A stretch of 64,000 bases of DNA. It comes from Mesorhizobium sp. LMG 17147 (GTDB lineage: Bacteria > Pseudomonadota > Alphaproteobacteria > Rhizobiales > Rhizobiaceae). Of this stretch, positions 17,682 through 26,238 are shown one piece after another. The notes beneath the pieces were generated by a model. It had not been told where the DNA came from. It saw nothing but the letters and a program-made list of their open reading frames with translations, and searched no databases. How positions within the stretch are numbered: position 1 is the stretch's first letter; every line of letters begins with the position of its first letter. The stretch lies in assembly GCF_024297145.1 (NCBI RefSeq), contig NZ_JANCTC010000003.1, positions 1-64,000 of the forward strand. The letters run 5' to 3'. A program made the translations under genes and the position numbers.

Positions 17682-18349
17682 TATTTCGTTTCCTCCCGGC
17701 AGCCGTCGGCCGCAGCTTGCGGGGCAATGCCCGCTGCCGTGGACCTGGAACATGAGTGCCGGACAATTGAACGTCCGCCGGCCGCTGCCTGAGCGCCATG
17801 GCGGTGCCGCCCGCAGCCGTAGTGGCGCGGTTTGTTGCGGACCTTTCCATGATTGCGCTTGAAGCCATCGTCACCAGCAGAACCTTTTGAACCAAAGCCC
17901 GGGAAAAACCGGACCAGCTTGTTTGCTCATACAGAGCCGGCACGGGACAATCCCGGCCGTTTTGCTCACGCAGGCGATTCCCCCGCCACGGGAGCACGCC
18001 TGCGAAAATCGTCGCGATCACCGATGCCTTCTTCGCCTGAAGCGAAAGGAGCCGTCTTGCGTCTGACCTGTAGCAGGAAGCTGCGGAGGAGGACGGTTCC
18101 AGGATTGCAGTGATCCACCATCGCTTTTATGATTTGGCGGGTTGGAAGGCAACCCCGATTCCCGATGCCGGCAAAAAGCCGTTCCGCAGCGGAAGCACAG
18201 GTCCCAAGCCTTCCATGAAAAGGCTTGGTTAACCTTCTCTGGATACCAATCGTTAATCGAGTTCGCGGCCTGCCGGCACTTTGACAAGTAACAGGGCACT
18301 TCGACAAGCGGCCGGGCATGACGCCAAAACGGGAGCGACTGGTAGAAAG
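17682..18349. promoter_or_regulatory. divergent intergenic region between rne and the amidase gene
   Basis: 668 bases without a supported gene. It must carry the promoters of both rne and the amidase operon. A strong stem, CCAAGCCTT (18204-18212) and AAGGCTTGG (18220-18228) with a seven-base loop, lies in the middle, immediately followed by TTAACC. A long leader for rne would fit the autoregulated RNase E leaders known in enterobacteria, but I see no sequence match to that element. Reading frames here are shadow-like. Confidence 0.4.
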
Positions 18350-19612
18350 ATGGGACTGGCAGGCTTCGCAGACAAGGGCCGTCATCATGGAGGCTGGTTC
18401 TTCCGCACCGTCTGCCTGCCGTCGCTGATCCTGGCTTGCCTGGTCTTTTCGCCGCTTTCGCGCGCTGCCGACGCGCCGCTTGGTGCCACGAGCTACAAGA
18501 TGGCCGGCGATGCTACCAAGATGCGCATCGTCATCAATTTCGACCGCGAGCCCGACATCAAATGGTTCCTGCTGCGCGGCCCCAATCGCCTGGTCATCGA
18601 TCTGCCGGCCACGAGATTCGCTCTCAATGCCAAGGATGTAAAGCCGCGCGGGCTTGTCCGCGCAGTGCGTTACGGCGAGCTCGGCGAGGGGAAATCGCGG
18701 CTGATTCTCACCGGCAAGGGACCGTTCGCCGTCGACAATCTCGACGTGCTCAAGAACGGTGACGGCAACGGCTACCGCATCGCTATCGACATGTCGGCGG
18801 CCTCGCAGCGAGAATTCGACGCTGCGCTCGCCAATCAGGCGCTGACGACCGGCTCGACGGTCTCCGCCGACAAGGCCGGCAGGGTCGGTACCGGGCCGGT
18901 CTCCAATCCGGGCCATCGTTTCACCGTCGTCGTCGATCCCGGCCATGGCGGCATCGACGGCGGTGCCGAGGGCCTGAACGGTACGGTCGAAAAGAACGTG
19001 ACGCTCGCCTTTGCCATGGAACTGCGCGACAAGCTCGCCGCCAGCGGCAAATACGACGTGTTCCTGACGCGCGAAACGGACGAGTTCCTGCGGCTCGACG
19101 ACCGCGTGCGCATTGCCCGCCAGCATGAGGCCGACCTGCTCATCTCGATCCATGCGGACACGATCAGCCTCAAGGGCATTCGCGGTGCAACCGTCTACAC
19201 AGTGTCCGACAAGGCTTCCGATCCCGAGGCGCAGGCGCTTGCCGACCGTGAAAATCTTTCCGACCAGTTCGCCGGCATGGAGATCAAGGACGACAGCAAG
19301 GAAGTGACCGATATCCTGATCGACCTGATCCGCCGCGAGACGCATAATTTTTCGATGAGCTTCGCCCATACTCTCGTCGGCCAGCTTTCCACCAGCGTCG
19401 GTCTGATCAACAACCCGCAGCGTTCTGCCGGCTTCAAGGTGCTGAAGGCGCCGGACGTTCCATCCGTGCTGGTCGAACTCGGCTATCTGTCGAACGCCAA
19501 GGACGAAGCGCAGTTGCTCAGCGCCGATTGGCGCAACAAGGCGACCCAGAGCATAACCAATGCCGTTGCCCTGTTTGCTTCGGCCAGAAGCGGAACGGGG
19601 GCCGGAGGCTGA
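18350..19612 (+). CDS. N-acetylmuramoyl-L-alanine amidase, AmiC-type
   Basis: 420 residues. It cuts the bond between MurNAc and the stem peptide to split daughter cells. A transmembrane/signal segment (about 20-38) is followed by an AMIN domain (about 45-145, binding peptidoglycan or septal sites) and an Amidase_3 zinc domain (about 190-415). Zinc ligands are in VVVDPGHGGIDGG (His), NVTLAFAMEL with preceding E (Glu), and LISIHAD (His); the catalytic Glu is in SVLVELGYLSN. The ATG at 18350 is chosen over one 23 codons upstream because the latter lacks a ribosome site. PBP1A follows, a common pairing of peptidoglycan genes. Confidence 0.92.
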   Translation: MGLAGFADKGRHHGGWFFRTVCLPSLILACLVFSPLSRAADAPLGATSYKMAGDATKMRIVINFDREPDIKWFLLRGPNRLVIDLPATRFALNAKDVKPRGLVRAVRYGELGEGKSRLILTGKGPFAVDNLDVLKNGDGNGYRIAIDMSAASQREFDAALANQALTTGSTVSADKAGRVGTGPVSNPGHRFTVVVDPGHGGIDGGAEGLNGTVEKNVTLAFAMELRDKLAASGKYDVFLTRETDEFLRLDDRVRIARQHEADLLISIHADTISLKGIRGATVYTVSDKASDPEAQALADRENLSDQFAGMEIKDDSKEVTDILIDLIRRETHNFSMSFAHTLVGQLSTSVGLINNPQRSAGFKVLKAPDVPSVLVELGYLSNAKDEAQLLSADWRNKATQSITNAVALFASARSGTGAGG

Positions 19613-19826
19613 AATGCCTACCGGCGCCCACAACCTGAAGCAGCGTTGCACGGCGACAACACCCTGTGCTTTTATTTCCGGCATTCGAAACCGAAATCTC
19701 GCGCTGCCGTATTTTGCCCACATGGTCGCGACATGGATTTTGCGATTACGGTTTGGGACCGTCCCGAAAGCTTGCGTGAAGGGCGGCTTCGTTTAGGAAA
19801 TTCCCGAACCAAGGACTGGAGCGGGT

Positions 19827-22283
19827 ATGATTCGTCTCATTGGCTATTTCTTCGGCATCGGCACGACGCTGGCCCTTTTGGTCGCGGCGGGCGTGGCGAT
19901 CTATATCGGCCATTTGTCGAAGGACCTGCCCGATTATGAGGTGCTGGCCAAATACGAGCCGCCGGTGACCACCCGCATCCACGCGTCGGATGGCGCGCTG
20001 ATGGCCGAATATGCGCGTGAGCGGCGGCTTTATCTGCCGATTCAGGCGATCCCGGATCGTGTCAAGGCGGCCTTCCTGTCGGCCGAGGACAAGAATTTTT
20101 ACAATCACCCCGGCATCGACGTGACCGGCCTTGGCCGCGCCATTGTCGTCAACCTGCAGAATGTTGGCTCGGGAAAGCGCCAGGTCGGCGCCTCGACGAT
20201 TACCCAGCAGGTGGCGAAAAACTTCCTGTTGTCTTCAGATCAGACCTACGAGCGTAAGATCAAGGAGATGATCCTCGCCTTCCGCATCGAGCAGGCCTAT
20301 TCGAAGGATCGCATTCTCGAGCTCTATCTCAACGAGATTTTCTTCGGCTTCGGCGCCTATGGCGTCGCCGGTGCTGCACTCACCTATTTCGACAAATCGG
20401 TGAATGAGCTCACCGTTGCCGAAGCCGCCTATCTCGCCTCCCTGCCAAAGGGGCCGAACAACTACCATCCCTTCAAGCATACCGATCGCGCCTTGGAGCG
20501 CCGCAACTGGGTCATCGACCAGATGGTCGAGAACGGCTACGTCACGCATGAAGAAGGCGAGAAGGCCAAGGCCGAGCCGCTCGGCGTCACTCCGCGCCGC
20601 ACCGGCAACTATCTCTTCGCCGGGGAGTATTTCACCGAGGAAGTGCGTCGCCAGATCATCGCGCGCTATGGCGAGAATGCGCTCTACGAAGGCGGCCTTT
20701 CCGTCCGCACGACGCTCGATCCGAAGATGCAGCTGATTGCCCGCAAGGCCATGCAGAACGGTCTCATGAAGTTCGACACGTTGCGCGGCTACCGCGGGCC
20801 GGTCACGAGCATTGACATTTCCGGCGACTGGGGCGTGCCGCTGGGCAACGTCAAGCGATTGGAGGACGTGCCGGAATGGTCGCTCGCCGTCGTGCTCGAC
20901 AGCTCTGCCACCGGCTTGTCCATCGGCCTGCAGCCGACGCGCCAGATCTCCGGTGAAATCGTCAAGGACCGCGTCGAAGGCACCGTCAGCAAGGAAGACA
21001 TGAGCTTCGCCATGCGCCACGTCGTCGATGGCAGGACCGTCAAGGCGAAGTCGCCGGCCGACGTGCTGAAGCCGGGCGACGTGATTTTCGTGCAGAAGAA
21101 CGAGGGCTCGGACAACAGCTACAGCTTGCGCCAGGTTCCCGAAGTGGAAGGCGGCCTGATCGCCATGGATCCGCATACCGGACGCGTCCTGGCCATGGTC
21201 GGCGGTTTCTCCTACGCGCAGTCGGAGTTCAACCGGGCGACGCAGGCCATGCGCCAGCCCGGATCGTCGTTCAAGCCGATCGTCTATTCGGCCGCCCTCG
21301 ACAATGGCTATACGCCCGCCTCCGTGATCATGGACGGGCCGATCACCATCCAGAGCGGCAACACGACCTGGACGCCCAAGAATTACGACGGAACGGTTGC
21401 CGGCCCGGCGACCTTGCGCTCCGGTATCGAGAAATCGCGCAATCTGATGACGGTGCGGCTTGCCAACGACATGGGCATGAAGCTGGTCGTGGAGTATGCC
21501 GAGCGTTTCGGCGTCTACGACCATCTGGCGCCGTATCTGCCGATGGCGCTGGGATCAGGCGAGACGACGGTGATGCGCATGGTGTCGGCCTATTCGATCA
21601 TGGCCAATGGCGGCAAGTCGATCAAGCCGTCGCTGATCGACCGCATCCAGGACCGCTACGGCAAGACCGTCTTTAGGCAGGACGAACGCGGATGCTCGAA
21701 CTGCAACGCCGCCGAGTGGCAGAACCAGCCAGAGCCGGAGCTGGTCGACAATTCCGAGCAGGTGCTCGATCCGATGACCGCCTACCAGATCACATCGATG
21801 ATGGAGGGCGTCGTGCAACGCGGCACCGGCGCCACCATCAACGAGCTCGGCCGTCACATCGCCGGCAAGACCGGAACGACCAACGACGAAAAGGATGCCT
21901 GGTTCATCGGCTATACGCCGAACCTCGTTGTCGGCCTTTATATGGGCTACGATCAGCCGAAAGGCCTTGGCAAGGGCGCGACCGGCGGCGGCCTTGCCGC
22001 GCCGATCTTCAAGGATTTCATGCGCGTGGCGCTGGACGGCACGCCCAATGTCGACTTCAAGGTTCCGGAAGGCATGAAGCTGATTGCGATCAATCGCAAG
22101 ACCGGCATGCGAGCCAACGCGGGCGACGCCGGAACCATCATCGAAGCCTTCAAGCCGGGTACCGGTCCCGCCGACAGCTATTGGGTGATCGGCATGGGTG
22201 CGGACGGCTCCAACGCCACCGGCGGGGCGCTGTCGCCGCAGGCCAACCAGGCCATCCAGTCGGGCGGCGGCGGGCTCTACTGA
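19827..22283 (+). CDS. mrcA: penicillin-binding protein 1A (bifunctional transglycosylase/transpeptidase)
   Basis: 818 residues, inner membrane with a periplasmic body. It polymerises lipid II into glycan and cross-links the stem peptides. The membrane anchor is residues 7-28. The GT51 domain carries the catalytic E87 in SAEDKNFYNHPG and STITQQVAKNF. An OB-like insert follows (about 310-430). The transpeptidase motifs are SSFK (near 480), SRN in EKSRNLMTVR, and KTG in AGKTGTTNDEKDAW. The gene lies 214 bases after the amidase and is followed by a hairpin. Confidence 0.96.
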   Translation: MIRLIGYFFGIGTTLALLVAAGVAIYIGHLSKDLPDYEVLAKYEPPVTTRIHASDGALMAEYARERRLYLPIQAIPDRVKAAFLSAEDKNFYNHPGIDVTGLGRAIVVNLQNVGSGKRQVGASTITQQVAKNFLLSSDQTYERKIKEMILAFRIEQAYSKDRILELYLNEIFFGFGAYGVAGAALTYFDKSVNELTVAEAAYLASLPKGPNNYHPFKHTDRALERRNWVIDQMVENGYVTHEEGEKAKAEPLGVTPRRTGNYLFAGEYFTEEVRRQIIARYGENALYEGGLSVRTTLDPKMQLIARKAMQNGLMKFDTLRGYRGPVTSIDISGDWGVPLGNVKRLEDVPEWSLAVVLDSSATGLSIGLQPTRQISGEIVKDRVEGTVSKEDMSFAMRHVVDGRTVKAKSPADVLKPGDVIFVQKNEGSDNSYSLRQVPEVEGGLIAMDPHTGRVLAMVGGFSYAQSEFNRATQAMRQPGSSFKPIVYSAALDNGYTPASVIMDGPITIQSGNTTWTPKNYDGTVAGPATLRSGIEKSRNLMTVRLANDMGMKLVVEYAERFGVYDHLAPYLPMALGSGETTVMRMVSAYSIMANGGKSIKPSLIDRIQDRYGKTVFRQDERGCSNCNAAEWQNQPEPELVDNSEQVLDPMTAYQITSMMEGVVQRGTGATINELGRHIAGKTGTTNDEKDAWFIGYTPNLVVGLYMGYDQPKGLGKGATGGGLAAPIFKDFMRVALDGTPNVDFKVPEGMKLIAINRKTGMRANAGDAGTIIEAFKPGTGPADSYWVIGMGADGSNATGGALSPQANQAIQSGGGGLY

Positions 22284-22301
22284 TAATCGCTGCATCGGGT
22301 C

Positions 22302-22334
22302 GGACCGGCTTGACGATGATGGTCGAGCCGGTCC
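22302..22334 (+). terminator. stem-loop after mrcA
   Basis: Nine-base arms GGACCGGCT and AGCCGGTCC around a partly paired centre (TGAC...GGTCG). There is no clear T-run, so it may end or merely protect the mrcA transcript. It lies 19 bases after the stop. Confidence 0.45.
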
Positions 22335-22449
22335 ATTCCGCTTTACAGAGGCCGGTACATAAAGGGGCCGGCGCTTTACAGGAGACCGTGCCGTCCCTAT
22401 GTATCGCGCCACCAAACCGCCATCCAGCAACAGGACCGAACAGCCAGCC

Positions 22450-23581
22450 ATGCGCGCGGAAACGCAAAACATTGTCGACGAGATCAGGCAGGCAATCACC
22501 CTGCTGAGGAGGCATCTTTGACTGGGACCAAGCCATAAAGCGGCTTGAGTACCTGAACGTCCGTGCCGAGGATTCGAGCCTCTGGAACGAGCCGCTGGAA
22601 GCGCAAAAGCTGATGCGCGAGCGTCAGGGCCTCGAGGAAGGCATTGCCGCGGTCAAAGGCCTCACCCAGGCCCTGGAAGACAATATCGGCCTCATCGAGC
22701 TTGGCGAGGAAGAGGGCGACGAGGGCGTCATCGCGGAGGCCGAAGCGGCGATCCGCTCGATGCGCGGCGAGGCCAAGGCGCGCCAGATCGAAACGCTGCT
22801 GTCGGGCGAGGCTGACGCCAACGATAGCTATCTGGAAGTCCATGCCGGCGCCGGCGGCACCGAAAGCCAGGACTGGGCCTCGATGCTTCTGCGCATGTAT
22901 ACGCGCTGGGCCGAGCGGCGCCGCTTCAAGGTCGAGGTGCTTGAAGTGCATGACGGCGAAGAAGCCGGTATCAAGTCCGCCACGCTGCTGATCAAGGGCC
23001 ACAACGCCTATGGCTGGCTGAAGACGGAATCGGGCGTGCATCGTCTCGTGCGGATTTCGCCCTATGACAGCAATGCGCGCCGCCACACCTCCTTCGCCAG
23101 CGTCTGGGTCTATCCCGTCATCGACGATACGATCGACATCGACGTTTCCGAATCCGACGTCCGCATCGACACGTATCGGTCGTCGGGATCGGGCGGCCAG
23201 CACGTCAACACCACCGATTCGGCGGTGCGCATAACCCATCTCGCCACCGGCATCGCGGTTGCCTGCCAGGCCGAGCGCTCCCAGCACAAGAACAAGGCCA
23301 AGGCCTGGGAGATGCTGCGCTCGCGGCTTTACGAGGAAGAGCTGAAGAGGCGCGAAGCGGTGGCGAACGCCACCGAAGCGTCGAAGAGCGATATTGGCTG
23401 GGGCCACCAGATACGGTCCTACGTGCTGCAGCCCTATCAGCTGGTGAAAGATCTGCGCACCGGCGTCGAGAGCACCAGCCCGTCGAGCGTGCTCGACGGC
23501 GACCTCGACGATTTCATGGAAGCCTCGCTGTCGCAGCGGATCGAAGGTGGCGCCGGCGAAACGGTGGCCGATATCGACTGA
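22450..23581 (+). CDS. prfB: peptide chain release factor 2, programmed +1 frameshift
   Basis: 376 residues after the frameshift. It ends translation at UGA and UAA. Reading from ATG 22450 runs 23 codons to CTT (22516-22518), meets TGA at 22519, and continues in the +1 frame by skipping T22519; the coding sequence is 22450-22518 joined to 22520-23581. Frame 2 opens [18 protein letters not shown], the usual RF2 N-terminus. The catalytic GGQ is in [14 protein letters not shown]. The stop-recognition tripeptide is SPY in [16 protein letters not shown], where E. coli RF2 has SPF. Reading only the second frame from its first ATG (22613) would lose about 54 residues, including domain 1 sequence. 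Confidence 0.95.
22507..22522 (+). promoter_or_regulatory. prfB programmed +1 frameshift site
   Basis: AGGAGG (22507-22512), three bases (CAT), then the slippery CTT followed by TGA and C. Layout and spacing are the same as the E. coli RF2 site AGGGGG TAT CTT TGA C. The internal Shine-Dalgarno sequence stimulates the shift, and slow TGA decoding when RF2 is scarce gives autoregulation. Confidence 0.95.
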
Positions 23582-24052
23582 GGCGCCGGGCACCAATCCG
23601 GCAGGAACGTGGGTTCATCACGCGAGCGTTACGGCCACCGCGCGAGAGTGACGAGCTCTCAATTCGCACTTACCTGTCGTTCTACAACTTTGTTTTTCAT
23701 CGGATTCTTCAAAATCGACTTCCGCTTTTGACGCGGATGTCGCGGGCCGCCGGTGCCAAGCCTGGAACCAGCGCGAGCCAAATCCCGTTATTGGCGATCC
23801 CGTTGCCGGGCTTGACCAGGTTTCGTCAATCAGGGCGGCAGGTTGGTTCCGACTGCAGAGGTCGGCGTTCGGTTGCGACAGCAATTGCTTGCGCCAACCA
23901 AGGAATCAGCCCAGCATTCATGCGCTGGGGAGGAAAAAAGCATTTATGGCCGGACGCGGCGTATCTGCGACCTGACGATCCGGCCACTGGGAAGACACGT
24001 TCCGGGAACGGGCAAGCGAGATGCTTGACAACCGTTGATAGGAACTGCGCTC
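23582..24052. other. intergenic region with a 13-base palindrome
   Basis: 471 bases between prfB and the next plus-strand gene with no supported gene; the frames that are open lack ribosome sites and family-like sequence. The one structured element is the perfect palindrome CGTTCC-G-GGAACG at 23998-24010, 42 bases before the start at 24053, a possible operator. Confidence 0.35.
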
Positions 24053-24439
24053 ATGCTTGCTCTCACAACCAGACCGGCCTCAGTCGCCCGCACGGCGCGC
24101 CGACTCCTGAATTCACTTGTCGCGGCAGTGGTTTTGATTGCTGCCGCCATTCCATTTGCGGCGCCTGCTATGGCGCATGATGCCAAACCGACCGCGGCCA
24201 TGCCGCAAGGCTGGAGCTATCCGTTCTCCTGCTGCTCGGGCTATGATTGCCGCGAGGTCTCTCAGACATCGATCAGCGAACGTCCGGAGGGCTATGTCAT
24301 CAAAGGAACCGGGGAGGTCGTGGCCTATAGCGACAAGCGGATCAAGAATTCGCCCGACGGCGAGTATCATTGGTGCTCCGTTGCCGGTGCTAATGACGGA
24401 AAGACCATCTGCCTGTTCGTGCCGCCATCGTCCTATTAG
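24053..24439 (+). CDS. small exported protein of unknown function
   Basis: 128 residues. A signal peptide ends near AAPAMA-HD (about residue 42). The mature part has four cysteines in a tight pattern, SCCSGYDCRE and HWC, with a fifth near the end (TICLF), and a KGTGEVVAYSDKRIKNSPDGE core. This arrangement recurs in rhizobial exported hypothetical proteins; no function is known to me. AGGA lies nine bases before the chosen ATG, and a weaker TTG start six codons upstream is possible. Confidence 0.7.
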   Translation: MLALTTRPASVARTARRLLNSLVAAVVLIAAAIPFAAPAMAHDAKPTAAMPQGWSYPFSCCSGYDCREVSQTSISERPEGYVIKGTGEVVAYSDKRIKNSPDGEYHWCSVAGANDGKTICLFVPPSSY

Positions 24440-24636
24440 CGCATGACGCCCAAAGCTTGCCGACGGGGTGACCCGAGGGTGTGCGACGGCTTTGGATCGA
24501 TGAGCCTTCGATCGGCACTCCAGCACTGTTAACCTGCGCATCGCAGGCTCACAGGCCTGCTGACCGGCAGTTGTCAGGAGCGTTTCTTTATGCTGCCTTT
24601 GCCGTACGGGGCGGCGGCATTGTGAGGGACCAATTC

Positions 24637-25005
24637 ATGACCATCAAGGCAAGCTGCCACTGCAAGGCGACGACGTTCGAGGTTTCGCAAGCGCCGCAGA
24701 CAGTGACGCGATGCACCTGTTCCTTCTGTTCGAAACGCGGTTCGTTGTGGGCCTATTACACCCCATCGCAATTCAGACTCACCAGCCCGCCGGAGAATGT
24801 TTCGTTCTACCTGTGGGGATCGAAAACCATAAAACACGGTTTTTGCGCCACCTGCGGCTGTGGCACCTTCACCGAGACGCCGGACTGGTCGACAGGCGAG
24901 CCGAATTTCGACAATCCGAAGATCAGCGTGAACTCGCGGCTGTTCGACGATTTCGATCTCGACACGGTCGAAGTGGTGGTCATCGACGGCAAGAATCTCT
25001 GGTAG
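24637..25005 (+). CDS. GFA-domain protein (glutathione-dependent formaldehyde-activating family)
   Basis: 122 residues. The GFA (CENP-V) fold binds two zincs through cysteines seen here as SCHCK, CTCSFC and CATCGCG. The founding member, Gfa, was thought to speed conjugation of formaldehyde with glutathione; most homologues have no proven activity. GAGGGAC precedes the ATG; an upstream 52-codon in-frame extension has no ribosome site and no family match. One of three GFA proteins in this window (others at 41194 and 51113, minus strand), sharing only the cysteine motifs. Confidence 0.85.
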   Translation: MTIKASCHCKATTFEVSQAPQTVTRCTCSFCSKRGSLWAYYTPSQFRLTSPPENVSFYLWGSKTIKHGFCATCGCGTFTETPDWSTGEPNFDNPKISVNSRLFDDFDLDTVEVVVIDGKNLW

Positions 25006-25179
25006 CCGGTCGAATTGCGGTGGTCGCGCGAGCCGCTGCAGGCGTGTGGAATTGAGCCGGGGAAAGCCGCGGCAACGGCTTTTGCTGGTCCGCTTTTCGC
25101 CGCATTTCATGTTACAAGTCGCTGGAAGGGCTGATGCGGTGCGCCGTTGCGCGGCCGTGGAATGGAGAGGGACCACCAT

Positions 25180-25827
25180 ATGAAAAAGATTGTGCTCGCC
25201 GTCGTGGCGACGGCTGTGCTCGTGAGCGCATGCACCACCGATCCCTACACCGGGGAACAGAAGGTTTCCAACACCGCTGCCGGCGCCGGTCTCGGTGCTT
25301 TGGCGGGTGCCGGGCTCGGCATGCTAGCCGGCGGTAACGACCGCCGCAACGCGCTGATCGGCGCGGGCATCGGCGCGCTTGCCGGTGGTGCCATCGGTGC
25401 CACCATGGACCAGAACGAGGCCGAACTGCGCCGACAGCTTCAGGGCACCGGCGTCAGCGTCACCCGCACCGGCGACCAGATCATCCTCAATATGCCGTCC
25501 GACATTACCTTCAACGTCGACCAGGACGCGGTGAAGGCCGGTTTCTATCCGGTGCTGAATTCAGTGGCCCTTGTGCTGAAAAAGTTCCGCCAGACCACGG
25601 TCGACGTGTTCGGCCACACCGACTCGACCGGCAGCGACGAGCACAATTTCGATCTTTCGCAGCGCCGTGCTTTGGCGGTCGCCAACTATCTGTCCGGACA
25701 GGGCGTCGATTCCCGCCGCTTCGCCGTCACCGGCTTCGGCAAGACGCGTCCGATCGCCTCCAACGCGACCGCTGCCGGCCGGGCTCAGAACCGCCGCGTC
25801 GAGATACAGCTGTCGCCGCTTACCTGA
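25180..25827 (+). CDS. OmpA-family lipoprotein with glycine zipper
   Basis: 215 residues. A lipobox ends at C18 (LVSAC), so the product is a lipoprotein, probably in the outer membrane. A glycine-zipper segment (about 34-82, GAGLGALAGAGLGMLAGG) precedes an OmpA C-terminal domain (about 110-210) that binds peptidoglycan, with FGHTDSTGSDEHNFDLSQRR and the RAQNRRVEI end. This is the YiaD-type layout. GGAGAGGG precedes the ATG. A terminator hairpin follows. Confidence 0.92.
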   Translation: MKKIVLAVVATAVLVSACTTDPYTGEQKVSNTAAGAGLGALAGAGLGMLAGGNDRRNALIGAGIGALAGGAIGATMDQNEAELRRQLQGTGVSVTRTGDQIILNMPSDITFNVDQDAVKAGFYPVLNSVALVLKKFRQTTVDVFGHTDSTGSDEHNFDLSQRRALAVANYLSGQGVDSRRFAVTGFGKTRPIASNATAAGRAQNRRVEIQLSPLT

Positions 25828-25846
25828 GGCAAGCGCACGAACCGGC

Positions 25847-25868
25847 AGCGGCCCCGCAAGGGGCCGCT
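25847..25868. terminator. terminator-type hairpin after the OmpA lipoprotein gene
   Basis: Perfect nine-base arms AGCGGCCCC and GGGGCCGCT with a GCAA tetraloop, 19 bases after the stop. The T-run is weak (CTCTAAT). It separates this gene from the convergent DUF2798 gene. Confidence 0.6.
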
Positions 25869-25917
25869 CTAATGGCTATGCCGGCCCTATGGCCGCCGGC
25901 GCCCTTCATTCGTGATG

Positions 25918-26190
25918 TCAGGACCGGGCCGGTTGATCGACAATCGCGGCAACGATCCGGCGCACGATCGGAAGCACAATCAGCAGACTGGGAAACGCGA
26001 CAAGCCATGAAGCGCCCCATGCATAGCTCCAGGCCGCTATAAACCCGTTCGTCCAGCCTGCGCCGATTGCCGTCGAAACCGCCGAGACAATCGAGGACAT
26101 CAGAATCGAAAGAACCAACGGCATCACCACCGCGCCGTAGGAGGGCGGCAGCTTTCTCAACTTGAAGGCTTGGTCCGGTGATGCTTGCAT
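25918..26190 (-). CDS. DUF2798 membrane protein
   Basis: 90 residues with two hydrophobic segments (about 22-42 and 58-80). LPPSYGAVVMPLVLSILMSS and the WLVAFPSLLIVLPIVRRIVA end match the DUF2798 family of small two-pass inner-membrane proteins of unknown role. GGAGACTTCG gives a good start. The NmrA-like gene lies 48 bases upstream in the same direction. Confidence 0.8.
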   Translation of the reverse strand: MQASPDQAFKLRKLPPSYGAVVMPLVLSILMSSIVSAVSTAIGAGWTNGFIAAWSYAWGASWLVAFPSLLIVLPIVRRIVAAIVDQPARS

Positions 26191-26238
26191 CGAAGTCTCC
26201 TAATCAGAAAATATGCGTAGGCGTTATTGTGAGGACGA

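Noticed and set aside
15231..17792. 853-residue open frame on the plus strand
   Set aside because: It is antisense to rne. The third-position GC bias of the real gene leaves this frame open; the translation has no family motifs and no ribosome site.
17966..19723. 585-residue minus-strand frame
   Set aside because: Antisense to the amidase gene; no recognisable domains.
22450..22521. prfB as a pseudogene with an early TGA
   Set aside because: The TGA is in a perfect programmed-frameshift context with correctly spaced AGGAGG; the downstream frame is intact.
23618..23884. 88-residue minus-strand frame in the prfB downstream gap
   Set aside because: No ribosome site, low-complexity Ser/Arg/Pro composition and no family match.
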